A DNA stretch of 64,000 nucleotides from Paraburkholderia solitsugae. Its GTDB lineage: Bacteria; Pseudomonadota; Gammaproteobacteria; Burkholderiales; Burkholderiaceae. Numbering within the stretch: the stretch's first letter is position 1; each line of letters begins with the position of its first letter. The notes beneath the pieces are model-generated. The model did no database searches and was not told the DNA's origin. It worked only from the letters and a program-made list of their open reading frames with translations. This document shows positions 17,971 to 27,714 of this stretch, one piece after another. The stretch is taken from NCBI RefSeq assembly GCF_013177695.1, contig NZ_WOEY01000028.1:1-64000 (forward strand), read 5' to 3'. The position numbers were made by a program, and so were the translations under genes.

Positions 17971-19684
17971 GAAGACCCGAATCGCTCTTGCTCAAATCAA
18001 TGTCACCGTCGGCGATTTCGCCGGCAATGTCGCGAAGATCGTCGCTGCCGCGCGCGCCGCGCACAACGATGGTGCGAAGCTGCTGATCGCGCCTGAACTC
18101 GCGCTCTCCGGCTATCCGCCCGAAGATCTGTTGCTGCGTCCCGCGTTTTACACCGCGAGTGCAGCGGCGCTCGCCGATCTGGCCGCGCAACTGAAGCCCT
18201 TCGCCGGCTTGCATGTGATCGTTGGCCATCCGCTGCGTGATTTGACGCAAAGCGCGTTGACGCACAGCGCGGCAAACGGCCATGGTAATGCAAACGCGCC
18301 GATCGAGCGTGGCGTCCCGCCGGTCGATACCTTCAACGCGGCCTCGCTGATCGTGGATGGGGAGGTGGTCGGCACCTATCGCAAGCAGGATTTGCCCAAT
18401 ACCGAGGTGTTCGACGAGAAGCGCTACTTCGCCTCCGACCCGCAGCCGTTCGTGTTCGAACTGGACGGCGTGAAGTACGGCGTGGTGATCTGCGAGGACG
18501 CGTGGCACGCATCGGCCGCGCAAATGGCGAAGGCCGCGGGCGCGCAAGTGCTGCTGATTCCGAACGGCTCGCCGTATCACCTGAACAAGGAAGCGGTGCG
18601 CTTCGACATTCTGCGCGCGCGGATTCGCGAGACCGACCTGCCGATGGTCTACGTGAACATGGTCGGCGCACAGGACGAACTGGTCTTCGACGGTGGCTCG
18701 TTCGTACTCGATGAGAACGGCGAGCTGGTCGCGAAGATGGCGCAGTTCGAGGAAGGCAACGCGATTGTCGAGTTCGACGGCGGCAAACCGGTGCCCACGG
18801 CGATCGCGCCGGCGCTTTCGCTCGAAGCGCAGGTGTACGCCGCGCTCGTGATGGGCGTGCGCGACTACATCAACAAGAACGGTTTCCCGGGCGCGCTGAT
18901 CGGCCTGTCGGGTGGCGTGGATTCGGCGCTGGTGCTGGCTGTCGCGTGCGATGCGCTGGGCGCGGACCGCGTGCGCGCGGTGATGATGCCCTCGCGCTAT
19001 ACCGCGGACATTTCAACCACCGACGCCGCCGAGATGGCGCGCCGCGTCGGCGTACGTTACGACGAAATCGCGATCGCGCCGATGTTCGACGCGTTCCGTA
19101 GCTCGCTCGCCGAAGAGTTCGCCGGCCGCGCCGAAGACGCCACCGAAGAGAACATTCAGGCCCGCATCCGCGGCACCTTGCTAATGGCGCTGTCGAACAA
19201 GTTCGGCTCGATCGTGCTGACCACCGGCAACAAGAGCGAGATGGCGGTAGGCTATTGCACGCTGTACGGCGACATGGCCGGTGGCTTTGCGGTGATCAAG
19301 GACATCGCCAAAACGCTGGTCTACAAGCTGTGCCACTACCGCAACCAGGCCACCACGTTCGGCAAGCAGGACGTGATCCCCGAGCGGATTCTGACGCGCG
19401 CGCCGTCCGCTGAACTGCGCGAGAATCAGACCGATCAGGACAGCTTGCCGCCGTACGAAGTGCTCGATGCGATCATGCGCATGTACATGGAAGAGGACCG
19501 CTCGCTCGCGGAAATCATCTCGGCGGGCTATGCGGCAGAAGACGTGAAACGCGTCACGCGCCTCATCAAGATCAACGAGTACAAACGCCGTCAGGCGCCG
19601 ATCGGCATTCGCGTCACGCATCGCGCGTTCGGCCGCGACTGGCGTTATCCGATTACGTCGCGCTACACCGAGCCGGTTCAGTGA
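17969..19684 (+). CDS. nadE: Glutamine-dependent NAD+ synthetase
   Basis: Final step of NAD synthesis: amidates deamido-NAD with ATP, taking ammonia from glutamine. The N-terminal nitrilase-type glutaminase domain (about 1-260) has its Glu-Lys-Cys triad in APELALSGYPPEDL, GTYRKQDLPN and YGVVICEDAWH. The synthetase domain starts with the PP-loop IGLSGGVDSALVLAVACDAL and contains GNKSEMAVGYCTLYGDMAGG, KQDVIPERILTRAPSAELR and the C-terminal RRQAPIGIRVTHRAFGRDWR. 571 residues from ATG 17969. glnB follows after 137 bases, a pairing that also occurs in other beta-proteobacteria and links NAD synthesis to the nitrogen signal. Confidence 0.96.
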   Translation: MKTRIALAQINVTVGDFAGNVAKIVAAARAAHNDGAKLLIAPELALSGYPPEDLLLRPAFYTASAAALADLAAQLKPFAGLHVIVGHPLRDLTQSALTHSAANGHGNANAPIERGVPPVDTFNAASLIVDGEVVGTYRKQDLPNTEVFDEKRYFASDPQPFVFELDGVKYGVVICEDAWHASAAQMAKAAGAQVLLIPNGSPYHLNKEAVRFDILRARIRETDLPMVYVNMVGAQDELVFDGGSFVLDENGELVAKMAQFEEGNAIVEFDGGKPVPTAIAPALSLEAQVYAALVMGVRDYINKNGFPGALIGLSGGVDSALVLAVACDALGADRVRAVMMPSRYTADISTTDAAEMARRVGVRYDEIAIAPMFDAFRSSLAEEFAGRAEDATEENIQARIRGTLLMALSNKFGSIVLTTGNKSEMAVGYCTLYGDMAGGFAVIKDIAKTLVYKLCHYRNQATTFGKQDVIPERILTRAPSAELRENQTDQDSLPPYEVLDAIMRMYMEEDRSLAEIISAGYAAEDVKRVTRLIKINEYKRRQAPIGIRVTHRAFGRDWRYPITSRYTEPVQ

Positions 19685-19732
19685 GAAGCGAACGGCTGCT
19701 GCGGACTTACCCCATGGCAGACCAGAAGCGCC

Positions 19733-20160
<428 letters not shown>

Positions 20161-20280
20161 GCGGCCTGACTTCGCAAACTTAAAGCACAGGGTTCAAGCG
20201 CCGGTACTGCTTATTGCGTTCCTGGTGTCTTGCACGCACCGCGACGGTGCGCCGGGGGCAGTGGCAAAACCGCGCGCTCA

Positions 20281-20319
20281 AATAAAAAACGGTGCGATAC
20301 CCTTTCGGACATCGCACCG
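20281..20319 (-). terminator. Rho-independent terminator of the minus-strand porin
   Basis: CGGTGCGAT (20290-20298) pairs with ATCGCACCG (20311-20319). On the minus strand the stem is followed by TTTTTTATT. A second small hairpin, CCCCGA/TCGGGG, lies nearer the porin stop at about 20376-20397. Confidence 0.88.
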
Positions 20320-20410
20320 ATACGCGCCTCTCGCAGCAGCGTGAAAAAGATTCTCTTGAAGAACTTCTGACTACACCCCGAAGGAAGTTCCCTCGGGGAA
20401 CACCGTTCGA

Positions 20411-21565
20411 TTAGAACGAGTGTTGAATACCTGCATACACGCCCGACTGCTGGTGACCTTGCAGCGGGTTGTCCGTTGCGGTCGACGTGCCGGCGTTGTC
20501 AGCATTCAGGCCGAAGTTAGCCGTCTTGCTGTTGCGGTTCGTCGCGAGCTGGATATCCAGCAGCGTGCGCTTGGACAGGTTGTACGAACCGCCGATCGTG
20601 TAGATCGTCGCATTGCCCGCGCCATTGTTGCCGTTGACGTGGTACACCGCTGCAATCAGCGCTGCAGCCGGCGTTGCTTGCCACGTCACACCGCCCCATT
20701 CGTGATTGAGCGTGGTCGGCTGGCCCGGCAGAACGCCCGTTGCACCTGCCGAACGGACAGCCTGGTAAGCACCCTGAATCTTGAACTGGCCGAGGAACAC
20801 GTTCACGAGAGCCGAGTATTCGCGCGATGCCGCGAACACGCCGGTGGCGATGTTAGCCGCATTGGCCGGCGTGGCTGCAGTCGGACCATACAGAGAACCG
20901 TTGGCCGGGTTGCGGATTTCGTCGTACAGGCCGCGAATCTGGAACAGCGAGCTCGTGTAGGTGACCTGTGCGCCAGCTTCGCGACCTTGCGGGGTCGTGC
21001 CGTTGCCGTTCCAGCTCGTTGCGTTCGACAGGGCGTATTGACCGTAGAAGTCAAAGCCTGCGACCTTCGGCGACTGGTACGAAATGTTGTTGCTCGATTG
21101 CGGCCAGTTGCGGCCACGCACCAGCGACGCCGACGACCAGTTCGATTGACCGAACGGATCGAAGTCCCATACGCCGTTCGAGATGAAGAGTTCGCGACCC
21201 AACAGCAGCGTACCGAATGCGTCATTCGACATACCGACCGTCGCCCAGCGATTGAAGAGACCGCCACCGCCAGGGCCTGCGCCCGTCATGGTGTTGAAGG
21301 AGCCTTCCAACTGGAACAGGACCTTGTTGCCGCCACCGATGTCCTCAACGCCCTTCATGCCCCACAGGCTGGTACCCCAGTCGCCGCTTTCTGCCTTGAA
21401 ACGGTTCGTGCTGCCAGTTGCCTGGCCGTTTGCACCGACGCCTTGCGGAACGCCCGACATATATTCCAAGCCAGCGTCCAGGCGGCCGTACAGCGTCACG
21501 CTGCTTTGGGCGTGCGCAACTACACCGGCTGTCATCAGCGCAGCGGCGAGCAAAGCTTTCTTCAT
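20411..21565 (-). CDS. Gram-negative porin (OmpC/Omp32-like, general diffusion)
   Basis: A 384-residue outer-membrane beta-barrel. The signal peptide MKKALLAAALMTAGVVAHA is cut before QSSVTLYGRLDAGLEY, the standard Burkholderia porin N-terminus. LFNRWATVGMSNDAFGTLLL and GRELFISNGVWDFDPF follow, and the C-terminus SGVYAGIQHSF ends in Phe as required for barrel assembly. I placed the start at ATG 21565: the ATG four codons earlier reads through its own ribosome-binding site GGAGGAG. Probably a trimeric porin for small solutes; selectivity unknown. It has its own terminator and a long AT-rich upstream region. Confidence 0.95.
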   Translation of the reverse strand: MKKALLAAALMTAGVVAHAQSSVTLYGRLDAGLEYMSGVPQGVGANGQATGSTNRFKAESGDWGTSLWGMKGVEDIGGGNKVLFQLEGSFNTMTGAGPGGGGLFNRWATVGMSNDAFGTLLLGRELFISNGVWDFDPFGQSNWSSASLVRGRNWPQSSNNISYQSPKVAGFDFYGQYALSNATSWNGNGTTPQGREAGAQVTYTSSLFQIRGLYDEIRNPANGSLYGPTAATPANAANIATGVFAASREYSALVNVFLGQFKIQGAYQAVRSAGATGVLPGQPTTLNHEWGGVTWQATPAAALIAAVYHVNGNNGAGNATIYTIGGSYNLSKRTLLDIQLATNRNSKTANFGLNADNAGTSTATDNPLQGHQQSGVYAGIQHSF

Positions 21566-22084
21566 CTTCTCCTCCATACCCTGTCAAAAAGTGAAACCCA
21601 GTACTGCGAATGGTGTTCGGACGCAAGCGCGCCGAACAGAAATCGGTACCAGGGAGATTAGCGGGTGGATTGGGTCTCCTGTCGTGACGGATAGCCTCAG
21701 CGGGCTATTCTTCGCGCCATGCCGATCCCTCGCCGACCGGTTCTCCTCTGTTGCTTTGAAGTGAAACTACTTTTAATGAACTTTGTTTTGCTACTTTGGT
21801 TACTAATTTATCAAAAATACCCTTGAGTGGGAGAAGAAATTAGTACCGGTCTCGGCCGGTGTCTCCAAATTGCAATACGAATGTGTGCAAGGAATCGTTG
21901 CGATATCCCCAAAAAGGCGGGAAACCCTTATGCCGTAAGGGAATCACGGATTGGGACAAGCAACGTCAAGGATTGCCACTATTGACGCTTCAAATGCGGC
22001 AGAGTATGGCGAAAAGAGGGGGGTCGGGCCAGGTTCGGGCCCATTTTCGAGGCCAGAACGGCCGGAATGTGCAGGTGAGCGAAG
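21566..22084. other. Intergenic region upstream of the porin (519 bases)
   Basis: No gene found. The part 21760-21850 is markedly AT-rich compared with the surroundings and is where the porin promoter should lie on the minus strand; TTGATA on that strand at about 21808-21813 is a possible -35 box, without a convincing -10. The part nearer the hisP terminator shows nothing recognisable. Confidence 0.35.
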
Positions 22085-22108
22085 TAAAAAAGGCGCTCGT
22101 AAGCGCCT
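22085..22108 (-). terminator. Rho-independent terminator of the amino acid ABC operon
   Basis: AGGCGCT (22091-22097) and AGCGCCT (22102-22108) form a 7-bp stem with a CGTA loop, followed on the minus strand by TTTTTTAC. It is 49 bases past the hisP stop. Confidence 0.85.
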
Positions 22109-22156
22109 CGTAATGTTGCTTTGACTACAGCCCAAATAGCGGGCTGACCAACAGTC

Positions 22157-22936
22157 TTATTTGAGGCTGCCGGAGAGGAACTGCTTGAGCCGCTCGCTCT
22201 TCGTGTTCTTGAAGACTTCGTCCGGATGACCTTCTTCTTCGACGCGGCCTTGATGCAGGAACATCACGTGATTCGATACGTTGCGCGCGAACGCCATTTC
22301 ATGGGTGACGACGATCATCGTGCGGCCTTCTTCGGCGAGCGTCTGCATCACCTTGAGTACTTCGCCGACCAGTTCGGGGTCGAGCGCGGAAGTCGGTTCG
22401 TCGAACAGCATCACGTCCGGATGCATGGCCAGTGCGCGCGCGATTGCCACGCGTTGCTGCTGACCGCCCGACAGATGCGACGGGTACTGCTTCTCAAGAC
22501 GCGGCGCGAGGCCCACTTTCTCCAGATACTGACGTGCGCGCTCTTCGGCTTCCTTGCGCTTCAGACCCAGTACGTTGACCGGTGCTTCGATGATGTTCTC
22601 GAGCACGTTCATGTGCGACCACAGGTTGAAGTGCTGGAACACCATCGACAGCTTGGTGCGCACGCGCTGCAACTGCTTGGGATCGGATACGCGCAGCGCG
22701 CCGTTCTTGCCGGTCTGCGTACGCACTTCTTCGCCGTCGACGAAGATGCGTCCGGCGTTCGGCTGTTCGAGGAAGTTGATGCAGCGAAGCATCGTGCTCT
22801 TGCCTGAGCCGGACGAACCGATCACGCTGATCACGTCGCCGGCGTTGGCCTTCAGCGATACGCCCTTGAGGACTTCGTTGTCGCCGTACTGTTTGTGAAG
22901 CTCATCGACGAAGAGCTTTTGCTTCTTGGTGTTCAT
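22157..22936 (-). CDS. hisP: ATP-binding subunit of a basic amino acid ABC importer (HisP-like)
   Basis: A 259-residue ATPase of the polar amino acid family. Walker A is [20 protein letters not shown], then the Q-loop in [18 protein letters not shown], the signature [17 protein letters not shown], Walker [17 protein letters not shown] and the switch histidine VVTHEMAFA. The insert [20 protein letters not shown] is characteristic of HisP/ArgT-system ATPases. It is the last gene of the unit read hisJ, hisQ, hisM, hisP on the minus strand and energises histidine or lysine/arginine/ornithine uptake. Confidence 0.94.
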   Translation of the reverse strand: MNTKKQKLFVDELHKQYGDNEVLKGVSLKANAGDVISVIGSSGSGKSTMLRCINFLEQPNAGRIFVDGEEVRTQTGKNGALRVSDPKQLQRVRTKLSMVFQHFNLWSHMNVLENIIEAPVNVLGLKRKEAEERARQYLEKVGLAPRLEKQYPSHLSGGQQQRVAIARALAMHPDVMLFDEPTSALDPELVGEVLKVMQTLAEEGRTMIVVTHEMAFARNVSNHVMFLHQGRVEEEGHPDEVFKNTKSERLKQFLSGSLK

Positions 22937-22981
22937 CAGGGTCCTTGGCGGGCTTGCTTGCGTGGGGCTCAGTGCCCGTGG

Positions 22982-23695
22982 TTACTTGCCTTGCGGCCGC
23001 AGGTAAGCGAGCCAGCGACGCTCGGCGCGGCGGAACAGCCACACGAGCGCAAAAGAAATAAACAGATAGAGCAGGGCGGCGAGGCCGAACGCATTGAACG
23101 ACTGATACGTGGCCGAGTTCACATCGCGCGCGATCTTGAGGATGTCCGGCACGGTCGCGGTGAAGGCGACGGTGGTGGCGTGCAGCATCAGGATCACTTC
23201 ATTGCTGTAGTACGGCAACGCGCGGCGCAGTGCCGACGGCAGAATCACCCGGCGGTACAGCGTGAACGACGACATGCCATAGGCGCGCGCCGCTTCGATC
23301 TCGCCATACGGCGTGGCCTTGATCGCGCCCGCGAAAATCTCGGTGGTGTACGCGCAGGTGTTCAGCGTGAACGCGAGCAGTGTGCAATGCATGCCGTCGC
23401 GGAAGAACGCGTTGGTCAGTTCGTGATTGCGGATGACTTCGAGGCTGTACAAGCCGGTGTAGCACAGCAGCAGTTGAACATAGAGCGGCGTGCCGCGAAA
23501 GACATACGTATACAGCCACACCAGACTGGCAAGCCACTTCTTCTTCGACACGCGTGCGACCGCGAGCGGAATCGACAGGCAGAAGCCGAGCCCGATCGAC
23601 ACCACCAGCAGCCACAGCGTGATGACGACGCCGGTGAGGCGGTAGCCGTCGCTATAAAGATAGTTGCGCCAGTATTCCTGAATGATCTCGATCAT
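22982..23695 (-). CDS. hisM: Amino acid ABC importer permease HisM
   Basis: A 237-residue inner-membrane permease. YRLTGVVITLWLLVVSIGLG is the first helix; FRGTPLYVQLLLCYTGLYSL is the HEQ/His-Glu-Gln family region; the cytoplasmic EAA loop is EIEAARAYGMSSFTLYRRVI followed by LPSALRRALPYYSNEVILML. The first codons overlap the end of hisQ by four bases, showing translational coupling. With HisQ it forms the heteromeric channel. Confidence 0.94.
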   Translation of the reverse strand: MIEIIQEYWRNYLYSDGYRLTGVVITLWLLVVSIGLGFCLSIPLAVARVSKKKWLASLVWLYTYVFRGTPLYVQLLLCYTGLYSLEVIRNHELTNAFFRDGMHCTLLAFTLNTCAYTTEIFAGAIKATPYGEIEAARAYGMSSFTLYRRVILPSALRRALPYYSNEVILMLHATTVAFTATVPDILKIARDVNSATYQSFNAFGLAALLYLFISFALVWLFRRAERRWLAYLRPQGK

Positions 23696-24381
23696 AGATC
23701 CGCCTTTCGCACGCCAGTCGAGTAACGCTTTTCGAGGTACATCAGCACGAAGTTGGACACTGTGGTGATGACGAGATAGATCGCCCCTGCGAGCAGGGTG
23801 AAGAAGAAGAACCGCAACGTGCCCTTGCCCGCATCCTGCGAGGCCTTGACGACGTCCGCGAGACCGATGATCGACACCAGCGCCGTGGCTTTCACCATCA
23901 CCTGCCAGTTGTTGCCGATGCCGGGCAGCGCGAAGCGCATCATTTGCGGGAACATCACCCGCGAGAACACTTGCCAGCCGGTCATGCCGTAGGCCGCGCC
24001 CGCTTCGAGCTGGCCGCGCGGCACCGCGAGAAACGCGCCGCGGAAGGTCTCGGTGAAGTACGCGCCGTAGATGAAACCGAGCACGGCGACACCGGCCACG
24101 AACGGGTCGATGTCGATCTGATCCCAGCCGAGCAGGTCGGTCAGGTTATTCAGCCAGATCTGGATGCTGTAGAACAGCAGCAGCATCAGCACCAGGTCGG
24201 GCACGCCGCGCACGAGCGTCGTGTAGATGGTGCCGACACTATAGGAGACGCGATTCTTCGACAGTTTCGCCGCCGCGCCAAGCAGGCCCAGCACGAAAGC
24301 GAACGCCAGCGACAACACCGCCAGTTTGACGGTTTGCCAGGTGCCGTTGAGAAGCAGCGGGCCGTAGCCTTGAAGGAACAT
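23692..24381 (-). CDS. hisQ: Amino acid ABC importer permease HisQ
   Basis: A 229-residue permease starting MFLQGYGPLLLNGTWQTVKL at ATG 24381; the open frame extends 41 codons further upstream but that part is arginine/cysteine-rich and not part of the family. Features: TLVRGVPDLVLMLLLFYSIQ and the EAA loop QLEAGAAYGMTGWQVFSRVM, then FPQMMRFALPGIGNNWQVMV. It partners HisM. A 357-base gap separates it from hisJ, so it may have a weaker downstream expression level than the binding protein gene. Confidence 0.94.
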   Translation of the reverse strand: MFLQGYGPLLLNGTWQTVKLAVLSLAFAFVLGLLGAAAKLSKNRVSYSVGTIYTTLVRGVPDLVLMLLLFYSIQIWLNNLTDLLGWDQIDIDPFVAGVAVLGFIYGAYFTETFRGAFLAVPRGQLEAGAAYGMTGWQVFSRVMFPQMMRFALPGIGNNWQVMVKATALVSIIGLADVVKASQDAGKGTLRFFFFTLLAGAIYLVITTVSNFVLMYLEKRYSTGVRKADL

Positions 24382-24738
24382 ATGGGGTCCTTGACGATGC
24401 GTTTGCGACGCACCGCGAAAGACGCGGCCAGCTCTGCACCGCGTTTGCCGCGAGCCTGAGCTCGCCGTTTCCTGCGGCGCACAGCGCACCGCTGTGCAAA
24501 TCATGACTGCATGACCGTTGCCGGCCTTGCAGCGCGCTTTCCGACTCTTGTTTTGAATCGGGCTTGAAGCTGGTTTTGATGCTGCCTTTGAAACAATGAC
24601 CGACTGTATTACGAAGCCCTGGGAAAGCCCATGCGGGCGAGCCCCGAGTGCTGCGTGTTGCCTGACCGGCTGCCGGGCTGGAGACCCGCTCGGCGAGCGG
24701 CTCAGTGACTAGCTCAGTGGCCGGTGCATTGCCCCCGC
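24382..24738. other. Gap between hisJ and hisQ (357 bases)
   Basis: Unusually long for this operon type. No small gene is supported; the reading frames here are GC-driven. Short GC-rich inverted repeats (for example GAGCGG/CCGCTC-type pairs near 24690-24720) could slow or protect the hisJ 3' end, but no terminator with a T run is visible. Confidence 0.35.
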
Positions 24739-25515
24739 TCAGTGACCAGGATAGATGTCGAAGTCGAAGTACTGCTTTTCGAGCTTCTTGAACGTACCGT
24801 CCTGGTGCACTTGCGCCAACGCCTGGTTGAACATCGCTTTCAGCTCGACGTCATCCTTGCGCAGGCCGATGGCCGTGCCTTCACCAATTGTCTTTGGGTC
24901 TTTTACTTCCGGGCCGGCCCAGGCGAAGCCTTTGCCGCGCGGCGTCTTCAGGAACCCCGCGTCGGCTTGCAATTCGTCCTGCAAGGCGGCGTCGAGACGC
25001 CCCGAAGCGACGTCGGCGTACACCTGATCCTGATTCTGGTAGGACACCACGGTCACGCCTTTGGGCTGCCAGTACGCTTTGGCGTAAGCCTCCTGAGTCG
25101 AGCCTTGCTCGACGCCGACGCGTTTGCCCTTCAGCGATTCAGCCGTGGGCAGCAGGGGCGAGCCGGCTTTGGCGATCATGCGGGCCGGTGCGTCGAACAG
25201 CTTGTCGGAGAAATCGATCTGCTCGCGGCGCTGGTCCGTGACGGTCAGCGACGACACGATCGCGTCGAACTTCTTGCCCTTCAGCGCCGGGATGATCCCG
25301 TCCAGGTCCTGCTCGACCCACACGCACTTGACGTTCATTTTCGCGCACAGCGCTTTCGTCAAATCGACGTCGAAGCCGACGACCTGGCCGCTGGCCGCCG
25401 TCGATTCGAACGGCGGGTAGCTGGCGTCCACCCCGATGCGCACGGTTTTCCATTCTTTCGCCATGGCGCCGGTGGCCATGACGGCAAGCGCCACGCACAG
25501 TGCGGCCTTCTTCAT
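24739..25515 (-). CDS. hisJ: Periplasmic lysine/arginine/ornithine- or histidine-binding protein
   Basis: A 258-residue solute-binding protein (SBP_bac_3). Signal peptide MKKAALCVALAVMATGAMA precedes KEWKTVRIGVDASYPPFEST. The ligand-site segments GFDVDLTKALCAKMNVKCVW, DAIVSSLTVTDQRREQIDFS, VGVEQGSTQEAYA and ASGRLDAALQDELQADAGFL match HisJ/ArgT, including the paired cysteines of the first lobe (ALCAKMNVKC). Amino acid preference between His and Lys/Arg/Orn is not decided by eye. First gene of the transporter unit. Confidence 0.93.
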   Translation of the reverse strand: MKKAALCVALAVMATGAMAKEWKTVRIGVDASYPPFESTAASGQVVGFDVDLTKALCAKMNVKCVWVEQDLDGIIPALKGKKFDAIVSSLTVTDQRREQIDFSDKLFDAPARMIAKAGSPLLPTAESLKGKRVGVEQGSTQEAYAKAYWQPKGVTVVSYQNQDQVYADVASGRLDAALQDELQADAGFLKTPRGKGFAWAGPEVKDPKTIGEGTAIGLRKDDVELKAMFNQALAQVHQDGTFKKLEKQYFDFDIYPGH

Positions 25516-26105
25516 GTTTCTCCTGGATCAAACTGATCGTCGTGGTGTGCCGATCTCGACGACCGCCGGCTCGTGGCCGGCCGTCGCTATTCTAGGCGGT
25601 CAAAATTGTCGCGCCGCGTATGGGGTATTGCCTCGGTTCCGCTGCGGCCCTGCTTGGGTCTCGCCGATGTCTTTTCGACGTATCAAGCGAGATTGGCGAG
25701 GGGTGAAACCCGCGGCTGTCCCGTCGCGGCCCCGGCTGCCGGGCCCGCCCGCGCGCCTTGAGCGCCCACGCGTCTCGAAAAGGGCGGTATTTTACCCGAA
25801 CAGGGGCGGGGCGCCAGTGCGGGACGCAGCCGGTTGCCGGTGGGCGAGCGCATGCGTTGTGCATGCGCGACGGTGCCGGGTCGCGATCGGGTTGTTCTTG
25901 CGTGCGCTCATTCGCGGTAATGATCGACAGACTGGCGACCAGTATGGCGAGGAGGGCCACCGGTAGCCGGCCTGGCAGTGCCGCGGTCCTACCGGCGCAC
26001 GATTGCGCGGATTTATGAAACGATCTGGTGTGCCGTTGCCGATTGTTTAGCGCGCTTCGCGCCCATACATTCTGGGCATCGCTAATTACTCACCGGGAGA
26101 TCCCC
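25516..26105. other. Divergent hisJ/pirin intergenic region (590 bases)
   Basis: Long overlapping open frames exist on both strands but lack ribosome-binding sites and any recognisable family, so I call it non-coding. It contains a perfect hairpin, GCGCATGC (25848-25855) and GCATGCGC (25861-25868) with a 5-base loop. The promoters of hisJ and of the pirin gene should be here but I see no strong consensus. Confidence 0.35.
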
Positions 26106-26816
26106 ATGATGGAGATTCGCCGTTCCGACGAGCGCGGCCACGCCAATCACGGCTGGCTCGACTCGTATCACAGCTTCTCGTTTGCCGACTATCGCGACCC
26201 GCAACACGTGCATTTCGGACCGCTGCGGGTGATCAACGAAGACCGCATCGCCGGCGGCCAGGGCTTCGGCACGCACGGCCATCGGGATATGGAAATCGTC
26301 ACCTACGTGCTCGAAGGCGCGCTCGCGCACCGCGACAGCATGGGCAACGGCTCGACCATCCGCCCCGGCGACGTGCAGCGCATGAGCGCAGGCACGGGTG
26401 TGCAGCACAGCGAATTCAATGCATCGCAGGACGAGCCGGCGCACCTGTTGCAGATCTGGGTGATCCCGCAGCGCGCGGGCGACCAGCCCGGCTACGAGGA
26501 AAAACGCTTCGACGATGCTGACAAGCGCGGGCGTCTTCGCGTGATCGCCTCGCCCGACGGCCGGGACGGTTCCGTGACGATTCATGCGGATGCCTCGATC
26601 TACGCGGCGCTGATCGACGGCGCGGAACAGGCTACCTTAGCGTTGCCGAAAGGGCGGCTGGCGTATGTGCACGTGGCGCGGGGCGCTCTGACTGTGAACG
26701 GCGAGGCGCTTCAGGTCGGCGACGCCGCCAAGCTCAGCGAAACCGATACGGTGACGCTCGAAAAGGGCGACAAAGCCGAAGTGCTGCTGTTCGATCTCGG
26801 TCCGCTCGACGGATAA
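26106..26816 (+). CDS. Pirin family protein (bicupin, YhhW-like)
   Basis: A 236-residue double cupin. The N-terminal cupin contains GWLDSYHSFSFADYRDPQHV, LRVINEDRIAGGQGFGTHGH and the metal ligands His-X-His in GTHGHRDMEIVTYVLEG and His...Glu in GTGVQHSEFNA. The second cupin (SVTIHADASIYAALIDGAEQ, YVHVARGALTVNGE) has lost metal ligands, as usual. Bacterial relatives such as YhhW show quercetinase activity, but a physiological role is not established. Start ATG 26106, with a second ATG directly behind it; GGGAGA lies just upstream. Confidence 0.92.
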   Translation: MMEIRRSDERGHANHGWLDSYHSFSFADYRDPQHVHFGPLRVINEDRIAGGQGFGTHGHRDMEIVTYVLEGALAHRDSMGNGSTIRPGDVQRMSAGTGVQHSEFNASQDEPAHLLQIWVIPQRAGDQPGYEEKRFDDADKRGRLRVIASPDGRDGSVTIHADASIYAALIDGAEQATLALPKGRLAYVHVARGALTVNGEALQVGDAAKLSETDTVTLEKGDKAEVLLFDLGPLDG

Positions 26817-26932
26817 GCGCGGATGAGCGCCGATCGCCGGATGGGCATTCATTGGCCGATGGTTGACAGTCGTTAGTCGCTAGTCGCGAGCGCAACGAGG
26901 ACCCTGGCTCGAATCAGCGGGCTGAACGCAAA

Positions 26933-26968
26933 CAAAAACGCCACGGAAAACCTTCCGTGGCGTTTTTG
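26933..26968. terminator. Bidirectional terminator between the pirin and spy-like genes
   Basis: A 16-bp perfect stem (26933-26948 with 26953-26968) and a 4-base loop AACC, with U runs on both strands, between convergent genes. Confidence 0.92.
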
Positions 26969-27022
26969 CATCCGGGCGACAGCTGTGCAAGCCGCCTCCC
27001 GCCCCCGTCTTCGCTATACCGC

Positions 27023-27550
27023 TTACTGATTGGCAGCCGGCGCCGACGCTGCGCCCTTTTTATGTTCCCAGTGCTCGCGCATTTTCTCGTGACGCGCTTC
27101 CATCTTCGCAAAACGCTGCTTCAGCGCCGTGCTGACGGTAGTCTTCTGCTGGTCGTTCAAGCCGTTATAGAACTTGAGCCACGCGTCCGAGGTTTGCTGA
27201 CGCAGTTGTGCGTCTTTCTGCTCGACTTGCTGGTGCGCGGCTGCCATGGCGTTCAGATCCAGAATCGGCTGCTGCTGCGCGGCCTTGAACTGGTTCTTCA
27301 TCTGTTCATGGTTGGCGCGCATGGCTTCGTGGTTCTGCTTCATCGTGTCGAGCGCGGCCTGCCATTGCTTTTCCTGATCCGCGTTCAGCTTCAACTGGTC
27401 ATGCAGTTGCGACAGTTCCTTCATGAAGTGGCCATGCCAGCCGCCGGGACCGCCTTGACCGGCGGGTTGTGCGGCATAGGCAGCGCCCGCGCCGATGGCG
27501 AGGGCAGTGGCGGCAACGGCGAGAACGCGCGACATTTTATTGGTGGACAT
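27023..27550 (-). CDS. Spy/CpxP-like periplasmic protein (LTXXQ family)
   Basis: A 175-residue secreted protein. Signal peptide MSTNKMSRVLAVAATALAIG to AYA, then a His/Gly-rich segment and an all-helical Gln/Lys-rich body. Two degenerate LTXXQ motifs are visible, LKLNADQEKQW and YNGLNDQQKTTVS, the hallmark of Spy and CpxP, periplasmic chaperone/regulators induced by envelope stress. Start ATG 27550 follows GGGAG; the frame extends upstream without coding signs. It diverges from a CpxR/OmpR-type two-component system, and a CpxR-like repeat faces it (27671-27685), so control by that system is likely (inference). Confidence 0.87.
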   Translation of the reverse strand: MSTNKMSRVLAVAATALAIGAGAAYAAQPAGQGGPGGWHGHFMKELSQLHDQLKLNADQEKQWQAALDTMKQNHEAMRANHEQMKNQFKAAQQQPILDLNAMAAAHQQVEQKDAQLRQQTSDAWLKFYNGLNDQQKTTVSTALKQRFAKMEARHEKMREHWEHKKGAASAPAANQ

Positions 27551-27670
27551 GTAAGACTCCCTGTAATGGAATAGCCGACGATGCAACCGGTGATAGAGGA
27601 CGGCCTGCATTCGGTAAGTCACAGCGTAGAGAACTGCGCCCGGCGCTGTGTTACGTGGCTTGATGCGGCT

Positions 27671-27685
27671 ATTACGGGTCATTAC
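27671..27685 (-). promoter_or_regulatory. CpxR-like binding box facing the spy-like gene
   Basis: On the minus strand the sequence is GTAAT-GACCC-GTAAT, a direct repeat with 10-base phasing, like the known CpxR box GTAAA-N5-GTAAA. It lies 121 bases upstream of the spy-like start. Confidence 0.6.
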
Positions 27686-27699
27686 GTACGCCTTTCACG

Positions 27700-27714
27700 G
27701 TAACACCCGGTAAC
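27700..27714 (+). promoter_or_regulatory. CpxR-like binding box facing the response regulator gene
   Basis: GTAAC-ACCCG-GTAAC on the plus strand repeats the GTAA(N)-N5-GTAA(N) pattern with 10-base phasing. TTGACG (27717-27722), a possible -35 hexamer, begins two bases later, so a bound regulator would touch RNA polymerase. Confidence 0.6.

Noticed and set aside
25436..25966. 176-residue plus-strand ORF between hisJ and the pirin gene
   Set aside because: It begins inside the hisJ signal peptide on the opposite strand, is Arg/Pro-rich and has no recognisable motif.
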